64,000 nucleotides of DNA from Hibiscus mutabilis (Eukaryota; Streptophyta; Magnoliopsida; Malvales; Malvaceae): positions 71,064,479-71,128,478 of the forward strand of contig CM033712.1 in the NCBI GenBank assembly GCA_019671005.1, in the 5' to 3' direction. The notes beneath the pieces were generated by a model. The model was not told the DNA's origin and searched no databases. It saw nothing but the letters and a program-made list of their open reading frames with translations. Position 1 is the first letter of the stretch. The number at the start of each line of letters is the position of its first letter. Positions 35,367 to 46,412 of this stretch are shown piece after piece. The translations under genes were made by a program, and so were the position numbers.

Positions 35367-37690
35367 ATGATAATGCGGTCATTTTACATAAATCAAAAGA
35401 AATTACATAATCATCCTAATGATGCCTATGTCCACCCGTACCGCACTGCGGTGGACGACGAACCCGAGCCAGATTCTTTAGAACTAGGCCACCACCATCA
35501 TCATCATCGTCATCATCATCGACATCCCCAAATACATTTAGAGTCTCATCACTCGTACTAGGACCGGTGTAGAATACGCTCTGATGCGGTATCTGATCAA
35601 CAATACCAGCTCCAAACTGTGAGGCCAATGGTGGAAAATGATAAACTAGAGGAACAGATGCAGAAGGCACTGTCATGTAGTAGATTGGGGAACCATTATA
35701 AGCGAACAAAATGTGTATCTGAAAAAACCTTTTGACGAACTCCCCATTTGATGGAACGATGGACTACTACCCGTGAGTTGAAATGCCGAGAAAGTCGAGT
35801 CTTTGGAATGCGTGGTTCGCGCGGTGTCTCTCTCGGGTCGGTAGGTGACCGGGGAGGTGTCTGTGCTATTCCCGATGATAATACCCTGAAAGCTTGTGTT
35901 TCTTTTCTCTGGCCACCCCTCGTACGGGTACCACGTTGCGTTGGGAGACGTTGGGTCGGCGGACGATTTGGGGGAGGTACTTCTATTTCTTGCACTCGCT
36001 CCTCCGGGGATAGTAGATGTGGCTTCCCATTTTGATGGTACCACGACATATACTCAAAAGGTAACGCTATTGTCCTGAATGCGTTCCAAAAATACAGGTC
36101 GCCTATCGAAACAGTCAATTATCACGTGCATCCACACCATGTGATGATGGCCCCAATGGACTTCGTCTTTTCTTTGTCGCGTTAACATGTGCAATGCGTC
36201 CAAATTGGGTGGCTCATCCAGAATCCCTTGGACATAGTTGAATTGTTGTAGCATACGGTCTGCAGAATGTCACTATACTATCTCATAGTGTATGAGCAGG
36301 ACCATCAGAGTCCAAATGTTCTCACTCTGCATTATTTTAGGCGAAATGCATCCCTTAATATCAGGATCCTCGTACAACATCCACAGTAACTACAAAAAAT
36401 ATGTCAAATTAGTTACATACACTCAATTTACAAAAAATTATTTTTATATTCAAAAAATGTAATCGATTAAAAAATTTTACCCCGTCTATCTTATCGATCA
36501 ACAGTCGATAATTTCGTTGGGTGGTCGACAGTCCCACGTGTGTTAATTGACCCAACCACCTATAATTAAAAAAAACATTTCTAAGTATTCTAATGTTAAA
36601 AAACAAAATAACAAAATAAATATTATTAGTACCTTTGAACAAGTGAGAGTTGGAATGGGGTCGGTTTTATAGGCATCGGGCTTAAAAACGACATTCGAAA
36701 CCATGCCCAATATTGCAGCAACCAAAGACACCCCCAATGGTACGTCTGTCTAGGTCGACAGTTCTGCATAACTCCCGAAAAAGATATGCCAAGACTGCCC
36801 CTCCTCAACATTTGTTTTTGGACTCCACAGTACTCCCCAGATGAGGCAACCACATCAAATGAACCTTGTTTTGGGATTTGTCTGGCATCAACACCCCCTA
36901 ATAACTCGTAAAATATCAACGCAAACAAACCGCTGCAAAAACAAATTTTATCATTATTAAATTATTTTGAATAAAATAAAATTTTACAATAAATAAATAA
37001 TAATAAACAATAAAAAAATTATACTCTCTCCGTCCCATTTAAAACTTCAATTGTTGACTTTTCATGTAGTTTTAGGAAGAAAAAATTTGTGTAAGAAAGA
37101 TGATGTAAAATGATTGAAACAACAATTTTATCCTTGAAAAGTTGATTTTTTTGTTGGGAAACTAAAAAATGGGTATAAAGGGAAATGTGCCTTTTAAAAG
37201 TTGTTGATTTTTTCAATGAGACATTTTAAGTGGGACAATTTTAACACACAAAATGGACATATTGAATGGGACAGAGAGAGTACCATCTTCGTTACTTCAT
37301 CAGCTTCCGGGGTAGGTTTGTCAATTGTTGTCCAATAATGTTATTTTGAGTTTCCCACCATCTAAATCCTCCGCCGCCGGCCTCAGCCCAAGCAAATTTT
37401 GACACACGTCCAACCAATCTGCCTCCGTAATGCCAGTGATAATCTCACCGTCAACGGGCAGACCGAGATGAAATGCAACATCTTGTAATGTAATAGTTGC
37501 CTCACCATAGGGAAGATGAAATATGTGTGTCTCGAGACTCCACCTCTCTAGCAATGCATTTATCATCGGACGATTCTACTTCGAACCGTCAAATAGGTGG
37601 GAAACATGGCCAAAACCAAACTCATGCAAATACCAGACAATATCCGGATGTGGTGGTCCCGTACGGTTGATGTAACAAACCAACTCACGT
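35367..37690 (-). pseudogene. Plant mobile domain (MAIN-like) gene relic, copy 2
   Basis: The better copy. The minus strand reads from about 37680: LHEFGFGHVSHLFDGSK, an in-frame stop, NRPMINALLERWSLETHIFH, then ITLQDVAFHLGLPVDGEI (37321-37600). After the MITE-bearing intron come ARQIPKQGSFDVV and GCLWLLQYWAWFRMSFLSP (36626-36928), then EPPNLDALHMLTRQRKDEV and EYMSWYHQNGKPHLLSPEER (about 36000-36254), a Pro/Arg-rich linker, and a C-terminal half with YYMTVPSASVPLVYHFPP, an eight-Asp run and PPQCGTGGHRHH (35416-35709). The domain order fits MAIN-like PMD proteins. The stop near 37590 and several frame changes indicate a pseudogene. A TATA box lies upstream at 38006-38013. Confidence 0.75.
37024..37280. 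mobile_element. Stowaway-type MITE, copy 2 (257 bp)
   Basis: Same ends, length and TA flanks (37022-37023, 37281-37282) as the copy at 32372-32628. Its position in the duplicated unit is identical, so insertion predates the duplication. Confidence 0.9.
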
Positions 37691-38005
37691 TCATACCCCT
37701 TCAAATTAAAATACGTTCACACCCACTTATATTAACAATTTAAAAATATAATTAACTAATTAAAATAATAATTAAGTAATGACTAAATAAATAAAATATT
37801 AATAATTTAAAAAAATAATTAACTAATTAAATAAATTATCGGGAGATTTGAGTGCTAGAAATCGAACACGTGTCTATCATCCAGCCTCAATAATCTCGTC
37901 ATATTACCGAAAATTTGAAGACTTCACAAATAAAAATAATAGAAAATAGTAATTGAAGAACAAGAGAAGAGAATATGATATGATAAAAGTTGAAATACTG
38001 AGCCC

Positions 38006-38013
38006 TATTTATA
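38006..38013 (-). promoter_or_regulatory. TATA box upstream of PMD gene copy 2
   Basis: TATAAATA on the minus strand within CCTATAAATAGGGCTCAG, about 400 bp before the first PMD homology. Copy 1 lacks this upstream region because copy 2 abuts it. Confidence 0.4.
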
Positions 38014-38046
38014 GGATTCCTCGTGCCCCATGCGAAGCAATTTTCT

Positions 38047-38187
38047 AGACATCGCTATCTGCAAAACGCGATCTATATAGACATCGCTATTTGTAAAACG
38101 CGAGTTCCGTTGAAAAGATGCAACTTTTCAGTCTGAACGGATTCCAAATGTTAGACTGGAACTCACTTTCTGCAGATAGCGAGTTCC
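38047..38187. repeat. Cluster of three palindromic units
   Basis: Three members of the palindrome family at 38047-38074, 38079-38108 and 38158-38187, all with ATCGC/CTCAC...GCGA cores and GGAACTC/GAGTTCC or AGA-TCT type outer arms. They lie just upstream of the TATA box of the PMD relic. Confidence 0.75.
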
Positions 38188-38753
38188 AATGGTTTTTAAC
38201 TTTTATACTTATTTGGTGATTCGAATAATATCTTTTAAATATCATATTTTCTTTTAAATTTATTAAATACTAATAAAATTTAAATACCATGTTTTATTTT
38301 AAATTTATTAAATACTAATAAAATTTAAATACCGTATTTTTTAAAAATAATATATTTTTAGATTATATCTTAATCCTAATGAATATGAAATCCATTTAAA
38401 TTATGACTTTTTGATTTCAAATATCCTACAATAATTAGAATATTTAATTTAAGAAAATAAATATTTTTATAATTAGGATCTTTCCAAATAATTAGGATTT
38501 TTCATCTACTTAAATCAACTTTCAAAAAATTAGTATCTTACAAATATTTAGTTCAATTTACTTTTTTATATACGATTAAACATCATCTTTCGAATACTTA
38601 GAATTTTTCAAAAAATATAATTACATCAAGTAAATAGCCTAATTATATATTCAAATAAATATAATATGTTAATTACACATTAAAAAATTAAGTCAATTAA
38701 GTTCGATTTTAATTAAATACTTATATTAGGGTTTAGGGTTTCAAATGGTCAAT

Positions 38754-38975
38754 GGGAACTCGTTGTTTGCAAAGCACGAGTTCTCTACAATAATTACCAC
38801 GATACATTAATGTGCCCCTTCAATTTTTCGGGGACCTCGCGTTTTTCGAAACGAGACTTCTTATCCACTAATTTTAAATTGCGTTATCTGAAAAGTCTGC
38901 CTACGTCAGACGAAACTCGCTATTTGTAGAAGGCGGGGTCATTTTTCTAGTAAAAAACTATTAAAAAGGTTTTTT
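38754..38975 (-). repeat. Right terminal inverted repeat of the Mutator-like element
   Basis: The reverse complement matches 26910-27170, including palindromes at 38754-38784, 38832-38860 and 38911-38940. The outer end is near GGTTTTTTTATATA. Confidence 0.65.
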
Positions 38976-41504
38976 TATATAAAATTAATTATGGCAGAGG
39001 CTGAATCTGAGCCGTGCACGTGAGAACTGATCAGATAAAAAAACAAAGCAGAAAGAGACGTTGAAGTGAAGACGAAACTTCAAGGTCGCCTTCGGGCATT
39101 GATTGTTTTATTTTTCTTACATGAATGTGTATGTGTTTGTGTTTTCGTAGGTTGACCAGCTTTACTCTCTTAGAATCCATGTTTCCTTTATATATATGAA
39201 CCAAACCAGTTCCTGATTACCTGGTGTTGAGTTTAAGCTTAAAGTTGAATAACATCAGTAATGGAAGAAAGGTTTATGTCCTTCATTAGCATAAAATCTG
39301 AGATTAATACTAATACGATGGTTATTTTTATTTACTGCTTATAGGGCGAAGTAGAGGCCTAGACCTTAGTTAAATGGCGCAATTATTGTTTTAGTCCCTC
39401 TTAACCATTAATAACTCGATTTAAGTCTTTTTATCTTCATGGATTTTGGTTAAATGTATTCTTTTTATTTTTATTTTTGAATTAGGCCATTTTAGTTTTG
39501 ACCTAAAAATATTTAATTTTATTTCGACCTCCATAATTACTATTTTTGTAATAATATTCTAAAATTCATTTTGTGCATTAAATTTATTAAAATAAATAAA
39601 TGCTCCTCACTTCACCCCTCTATAAGACTAATGTAACTGAAAAAAGCTAAGAACAAATAAACTTTTAAAATTAGGCTTCCACCTCCTCCCATTTTACAAT
39701 TACTTTTTAGTTTATTAAGTCATGACCCAAAAGAAAAGGTGACAAATGTGGTTAGCCTTTTTTATTATTTTTTGATAATAAAGTGTGTATATATATGAAT
39801 TCTTTTGAACTTTGTTTTTGTTTTTGTTTTTGGTGCAGTGGAGAATATACTTTTGATTCGGAGAAATGGAAAACAAAAAGCTGAAGCCACCAGCTGAGAC
39901 TTGCATCATCCTCACTTGTTTATCCAAAAGAAAAAAAAAAACATCATGAGAAGACAGGGGATCAGAAATTAAGGATGGAAGCATGATTTGTAAGGATGGC
40001 CAAAACTGTATAGTCATTGCTTTTTCCAAAAGTAAACCCTTTATGCTTAAAAAGCATAAGCTTTTGTTTCAGCGTGGTCTATATGCTAAAATGAAAACTC
40101 ACCAGGTTTAAGTACACTGTATATTTATAATTCCTATCTATTTGTTGGAATACACGCATATTCAAAATGGCTATGATTTGTAGTCAAGACCTGTTGGAGG
40201 ATGAAAATAAAATTATTAAATCAAGAGTTCCTAATTAAAGTTTCAAATGGACCCAAACCTCATTACATTTCAGGGATGGTGTTATATTAAATGAACCTAG
40301 GACTTGATCCCAATGAGAATATTAGGGGTGATAATGAGCGACCAAACTAAATGTTAATTGGGCAAATTTCTTTTAACAATCACGTCAGCCTTAAATTTTA
40401 ATGGTAAGTGGCTTAATTGATACTATGTAAACAGTTATGTGACCTTATTGCTAAAATTGAAAGTATAGTAGTCATATTTACATCAACCCTAAATTAATTA
40501 TATATATATATACTCTATATACAAAAGATAAAAACATCATTGGAAGACATGGGATCATTGTTAAATACTTTAAATCTGGACTGTAATGATGGCTCCTATG
40601 TTGTCTTGCCATAATTTAGAAAATGATACTATTGTTATTTTGTTTCCAAAAGTAACCTTCATGCTTAAAAAATAAATATTATATTTTTAAAAACAAAACT
40701 CACATGTTATTTTTCAAAACTTATAAAAAATTTATAATTCCTATCTATTTTGGAACACACGCATATTCAAAGCAGCTACAATTTGTAGGCTCCGGTTCCC
40801 ATGATTTTCATTTTCGGGCTTTCAGGTTCATGGGCCTCTCAGTTGTACCCAAACCTCATTCAGGGATGTGTTTGAAAATTGATCCACTAACTAGTTTAGG
40901 GTTCAATTACATGCAATGGAAATTCACTGAAGAGTAGAGGTTAAACTTTAACCAAGTTTAGGGTTCTAATGTGTTGCATTTTAGTGCAACTTAATATAAC
41001 TTTTCCATCGATTCTGATAATGTAGTTAAAATGATAAAATATTACTTTCATTGTTCCAAATTTTCATTTATCCTTAAAATACTCGTGTAGAAAACAATGT
41101 ATAATATGTTGTGATGGTGAACTTTTACCCCAAATTGAAAAGGATGCACCAATATGGTTCTATCTACCATTTCTGCCACCCTCCATCCCCCCTAACTTAT
41201 TTTTCATCTAGGTTTTAACACATGAATTAGTCCTTGAATTTAACAAATTTGTTCAACTTGGTACCTAGAATTTTCAATTTGGTATTTTAAATCAGTTTTT
41301 TTTTTTTTCAAATTGGTACTTGGTACTGACTGACTTTTCGACAATCAATCAAGTTGTAACATGTGACCCTTAATGATATTAACATTTCAACCGGTCAATA
41401 CCAATATAAGCAATATAATTGATTTGTAATTATAATAACCTCACTTGATTAATTTGTAATCTTGTTTTTTTGTCTCTCCCTTGCTCTAGATTACACCTTT
41501 GAAT
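38976..41504. other. AT-rich intergenic DNA with a local duplication
   Basis: No gene supported. Segments of about 350 bp near 39930-40295 and 40530-40875 are diverged copies. Both contain AACATCAT-GAAGACA-GG near the start, then TTTCCAAAAGTAA, ATTTATAATTCCTATCTATTT and ACACGCATATTCAAA, and end with ACCCAAACCTCATT and CAGGGATG. Confidence 0.6.
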
Positions 41505-41513
41505 TTAAATTTA

Positions 41514-42339
41514 GGCTTAATATAAAATAGATGCCTAAACTTTATCTCTTTTTGCAATAGGTGCCTAAAGAATATTTTTTAGTTGAAATAGGTGTCTAAC
41601 GTTTCATATTAGTCAATTTTAAAGTCAATATGCTAAAAAAAATTGATCATCCAATTATAACTTGACACGTGGCTTTTATGTTTTTATTTTTAAAAAATAA
41701 ACTAAAAAGAAAATAAATGAAAATATATCTCAAAATTTTTAGAAATTACAAAATAATCCCAAATCCCTAAAAAACCCAAAAATCCCAAAATTCATGTTGT
41801 TGTTGTTGTCGATAGCCTCGCGAGATCCCATCACTATCGTCACCGAAAGCCCTCGCTAATTTTCCCCAACCACCTCATCGTCGATAACCGTCAAGAGGCC
41901 TGCCAATCAGACGTCGACCAACGAACACGAAAGATTCCAACCGTTTGACGTCCGATTGGCACGCCTATCGCCAGTTACGGAAGATGAGTGGTTGGGGAAA
42001 ATGGGTGGGGGCCTCCAAAGACGACGGCGGTGGGGTTTCGCGAGGCTTTCGGTGGCGACAATGCCGTCAATTTTGGGATTTGGGATTTTTTTTTTTAGAG
42101 ATTTTGAGAAGTTTTAGAATTTTTTAAAAATAATTTTTTTCAATTTTTATTTTGAAAATAATAAATTAATTAAAATAAAAATACATGTGTTAAATTCTAA
42201 TTGGGTGATGGATTTTTTAACGGTGATACCTTAAAACAGTAACGAATGAAACTTCAAACACTTATTTCAGTCAACAATAATTTAAGTCTTTATTGCAAAA
42301 AAATAAAATAAAATTTGGAGACCTATTTTATCTTAAGCC
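41514..42339. mobile_element. Non-autonomous Mutator-type element, 826 bp, 9 bp target duplication
   Basis: Flanked by TTAAATTTA on both sides (41505-41513 and 42340-42348). The ends GGCTTAATATAAAATAG and the inverted right end GGCTTAAGATAAAATAG match and continue imperfectly for about 60 bp. The centre (about 41800-42065) is GC-rich and loosely palindromic, in sharp contrast to the AT-rich ends. A 60-codon open frame inside it (41945-42127) is not convincing. Confidence 0.85.
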
Positions 42340-42348
42340 TTAAATTTA

Positions 42349-43735
42349 ATATTAGTATTTTTGAGTTGAATGTAAACCCAATCAAGCTGAAGAAACTCAA
42401 TCATTGGCTCAAATGTGCCTTTTTAGTAATTTAACATCTGTTTAATATTAAAAAATAAATGGATTCTAATAAAGTATAGGAATTTTCAATTCCCTTTTTA
42501 TAATTTGATTTTATAGAAGCAAATGGCAGGCCAATATGATGGACAATTAAGGTAAGAAGACCTGCCGACATCGCCAAGGAATGAAGGTGTGAACTTAATA
42601 GCACTAATGCATTACATTGCATAATAATTCATTGCATTGAACATAAAAATGAATCCATTCAAATTAAAAAATATTGAAGGTAAAATAAGACTTGAAAAAC
42701 AAGAAAGCATATTAAAATGAATGATTTTTTTTTTGTTATTCTCTCTATTTTTAATTAAAAAATATTGAATGTAAGGGCAAGACCCATTACATTTTTAAAG
42801 AGTGAAAACAAGTTTGAATATTAAAAACAACATTGTTGGAAAGATCAATCTAATTTTAATTTAAGGCATAAACCAAAATAAAAACTACCATATTTTTTCT
42901 TTTTAAGTGCCTAAACTATTTTTTTGCCCCTTTTAGGTGCCCAAATTATCATAAAGAGTTATTTTTGCCCCTTTTAAAAAGGTAAATAGAACTACTTTGA
43001 CCAAAAATGAAGTTTGAAACTCTTAAATTGAGTAAGTAAGAACAATTAATCATGTCATTAATATTTTTATTAATCTTATCTAATTTTAATTGAATTAATA
43101 AAAATTTTAAATATCTTAGTTCTAAAATATTAACAAATTATGAGTAAAAACTCTAGATATCTTTAAAATATTTCTTCTCCCTATTCAATTCAAGTGACAA
43201 AATATTATCAAATAAAATTAAATTATTTTTATCGTCTAATGTGATTATACGATAATATATATTTATTAATCTTAATAAATACTTTAATATTCTTAACTTG
43301 TATACTAAGACAAATGTAAAAAAAAATACTCTACTACGTACGTAAATACTAATTCAATTAATTAATTGCAATTGTGCGGTTTTAAAATTTATATTATCAA
43401 ATTTGATATTCGGAAATTAATAGTTATAATCATTCAGTTATTTTTAGAGTAAAACGTTGTTTATATGTCCAGATTGAGTTGGGTTAGATGGCAGCCGAAC
43501 AAAATCCCAAAGGGGACCTAAGTGATCTTCGAAAGTAACAAAAACTTTTATTTTCATGTTTTGTTTCTTAAATTTGTGTGCTTTTGTAGGCATTTAATTT
43601 GAAGACTCTTCGAGTGGTCCAATGAAAAGAAAAAATTATTATAGGTAGAGACCTGAGTTCGGACATTTTGTTTATAAGTTGTATGTACATTAACAAAAGA
43701 CTTAAAAATAAATAAATAAATTAATAATTATTTGA
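42349..43735. other. AT-rich intergenic DNA
   Basis: No gene supported. A fragment at about 42862-42975 (AAGGCATAAACC ... AAGTGCCTAAAC ... AGGTGCCCAAA) resembles one end of the small Mutator-type family next to it. Confidence 0.5.
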
Positions 43736-43739
43736 TACA

Positions 43740-44085
43740 TTGACGGAAAAAAATTTTAGTTTTTATGAGTGCATTAGTTTTAGAGTTTAGGGTGTAGGGT
43801 TTGGGTTTAGTAATTTATAATTTAGTTATTGTGAATATAATTTAGCTTTAGTGTTAGAATTTAGAGTTTATATGTTAAAATCTTTAAATTAGAATTTGTA
43901 GTTTATATGTTAAAATCTAAACCCTCAACATAGTACTCTAAAACCTAACTCTAACTCTTAAATTCTAACCATTACCCTTAAATTCTAAACCCCTACACCT
44001 AAACCTCTAAACTAATTTTATAAACCCTAAAACTAAAGTGCTTGTAAAAACTAAATACTATCAAAATCACATTTTTAACTTTGAT
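43740..44085. repeat. Foldback repeat with degenerate TTTAGGG tracts
   Basis: The left arm (GTTTTTATGAGTGCATTAGT then TTTAGAGTTTAGGGTGTAGGG) pairs imperfectly with the right arm (CCCTAAAACTAAAGTGCTTG then TAAAAACTAAA) in inverted orientation. Telomere-like TTTAGGG variants run on the + strand on the left and CCCTAAA variants on the right. Confidence 0.65.
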
Positions 44086-45673
44086 AAAAATTATAATTCA
44101 ATTTCAACCATAAAAATTATAAGAACCGTTCAACCAAAATGTATGTACACAGGCAATCATGTTACCAATTTTGTCCCACTTCATTGAATGTCATTTCACA
44201 TATTATGTATGCATCAATTGGTAATGGTTTACCGACAGAATGAAGAAAGGAAAGAAATTAATTAAATTCTAAAGCTATTTCTTATATTGATCATAAATTA
44301 GAAAAAAAAAGAGAGAGAGATTTGAATCATCCGAGGACGTTTTTGTTTGGTAATACTAATTCATTGGTAAAGCGGTGAACGGACGAAATTCTTGAGGGGC
44401 TAAAGGCATAAATTTTACATTACAATTGAATTATAAAATTCTTTGAGGGGACATAATAGTAAAATGACCATTTGAATCAAAGGGCCTACCCCTAGATTTG
44501 CCCCCGACTGTCAAGATACTCATGCATGCATGAGCACGACCAAGAAGATGAAGAAGAAAAGACGTTGATGGCATAATTTTAGTTAAATTAAATTTTGATC
44601 CCTTATTTTTTATTTAAACACCCGTTAAGTCTTTAGACCTTTTAATCATTCTTAATACATCCGTGCATATGTATTTATACACATGCCAATGCAATCAAAT
44701 CCTGGTTACATGAGAAGCTGATATGTCGTGGTCGGTGAGTGAGACAACACTTGAGCTTCATGAACACCTTACGTACGTCTTATAATCCATATATAATATT
44801 ATTACAACCTCAAATTTATGAAGAAAAAAAAAACAGCATATATCTTCCCTTCTAACGAGAACGATGGGACTTGGATATTATTATGAAATGGAAGGACAGT
44901 CAATGTGCGTGGAGATTAAGAAATTACATAAAATATGGAAACTAAATGAGAGCATTAGAAACATACCTTCTTCAACATTACCGACAATATTACAATTTAA
45001 AGTAAAAACCCTCCCATTAGAAGGAGAACTTAAAAAAAAACCTTACAATTTAACCATTTTCAATTAGTAATCGTTTCTTTAAATAAGAATAACCACGAAT
45101 CACTGACTAAAGAAATTATTTTACTAATTACTTCAAACTATTATTTTTATGCCGACTAAAGGAATCACTCTACTAATTACTTCCAACCACCATTCTTATG
45201 TTAAAATATCAACCCTTAACTAAAAAAAATCTCTCTTTTTTTTAATAGGTTAAAAATTCTCTAGCTATAATGAAAAGGTTTAGAATCAAATTTGATTGAA
45301 TCCTAAATAAAAGTAAAACTCGAATATAAAATTTTAATTTAATATCATCAAGTTTATTATCACTGAAAAAAATTAATATTTTGTTGCTACAACTCTGGAA
45401 CACTCAATTTTTTTTCGAATAAAATGTTTTTTGTTCTCAAGATATCCACTAGGTGAAGCTAGTTACTGATCATTTATATTATGTTCACTTCTATAAAGGT
45501 AGACGTTAATCGTAAGGTTTAAAGTTTCTCTATACCAAAAAAGATAATCGAATCTTTAGTCACTGATTAAGATATACAAACCTTTGTGAGGTTTAAATTA
45601 GTTTGCACAAAATAAGATATACGAGAAATCGACTAACAAATTTCAATTTTCTTGAGTCCCACAAAAAAACCTA
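44086..45673. other. AT-rich intergenic DNA
   Basis: No gene supported. The segment at 44370-44510 (GAGGGGCTAAAGGCA ... GAGGGGACATAATAG ... CCCCTAGATTTGCCCCC) resembles a decayed hAT-type MITE, but no target duplication was found. Confidence 0.45.
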
Positions 45674-45682
45674 TTTGATTAG

Positions 45683-46258
45683 GTTTTAAAAAATAAGTGT
45701 CTAAAGTATATCTTTTTTGAACTTTAGGTGCTTAAAGTATTTTTTATAAAAATATGTGTCTAAAGTTTTAACCGTTATAATTTTTTGTTCATGGAAGTTA
45801 ACCACCGTTAAAAAAATCTGTTAACTAATAAAAATTAGATATGTGTCATGTTTTAATTTATAATTTATTTTAATTAACTTTTTTTTATTTTTAATAATTT
45901 AAAAATTTTCAAAAAAAACTTAAAATTCTAAAAACTTTTAAAACAATCCCCAAATCTCTAAACCCTAAAAATCCAAATCTTCACCGCTACCATCATCAGC
46001 CGTTGTCGCTGACTCCACCCGTATGGTCGCCAAACTCAGCCTACCATTTCCTCCAATTCACCGTCGTCGAAAACAAGCAAACAATGTAGCAGCCGGATAT
46101 TGAACGTCGAATATGAAATAGTCGTTTGATTGACACACAGTTCGTCGACCGTCTAAAATTCTAACAGTTAAAACTTTAAACACTTATTTTTACAAAAATT
46201 TATTATAGACCCAAAAAATTCAAAAACGACTTTGGGCATTTATTTTTGATTTAAGGCC
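45683..46258. mobile_element. Non-autonomous Mutator-type element, 576 bp, close to expansin
   Basis: The inverted ends GGTTTTAAAAAATAAGTG and GGCCTTAAATCAAAAATAA match imperfectly over about 90 bp (shared GTGTCTAAAGTTTTAAC / GTGTTTAAAGTTTTAAC). Flanks are TTTGATTAG (45674-45682) and TTTGATTAT (46259-46267), a 9 bp duplication with one mismatch. It shares the AT-rich-ends/GC-rich-centre plan with 41514-42339 and ends 154 bp before the expansin ATG. Confidence 0.7.
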
Positions 46259-46412
46259 TTTGATTATGATCTCAACTCCCTTTTTTAATCCCCACGGTCA
46301 GCACCTCGATAAGTACCCTCCTCGCTCACCATTCGCCCCAAGAAACCATGTATCTCCCCCCCTCCCCTATGTTTCATTTCCCTCTAAAAACACAACACAA
46401 CACAACAAAACA

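Larger units (their letters stand above)
33037..37685. repeat. Tandem duplication unit, copy 2 (about 4.65 kb)
   Basis: Second copy, immediately adjacent with no spacer. It differs from copy 1 by scattered substitutions and small indels (for example around 33395, 34680, 35810-35850 and 37290-37400). It continues into the right subterminal region, which copy 1 lacks. Confidence 0.92.
26910..38975. mobile_element. Mutator-like element (~12 kb) with long inverted ends and PMD genes
   Basis: The left end (26910-27170), read forward, matches the right end (about 38754-38975), read as reverse complement. Shared blocks are TATATAAAAAA-C-CTTTT, AGAAAAATGAC, GGACTTTTCA, a GCGTAATTTAAAATTA/CGCAATTTAAAATTA block, and TGGATAAGA then CTCG. 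Three short palindromes occupy the same relative places in both ends. Inside lie a 4.65 kb tandem duplication with plant-mobile-domain gene relics, transposase-like C-terminal relics, two Stowaway MITEs and another TIR element. Long inverted ends plus the PMD association fit a Mutator-like element; no 9 bp target duplication could be fixed because the flanks are simple T/A sequence. Outer limits are uncertain by 10-20 bp. Confidence 0.65.

Noticed and set aside
28386..37685. Tandem copies as a pair of LTRs
   Set aside because: They abut with no internal region, lack TG/CA ends and carry genes, so this is a tandem duplication, not LTRs.
27075..38940. CRISPR-like array
   Set aside because: The palindromic units are widely and irregularly spaced in plant nuclear DNA, with no uniform spacers or cas genes.
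41945..42127. 60-codon open frame rich in Gly/Trp
   Set aside because: It lies in the GC-rich core of a non-autonomous transposon and has no partner exons or recognisable motif.
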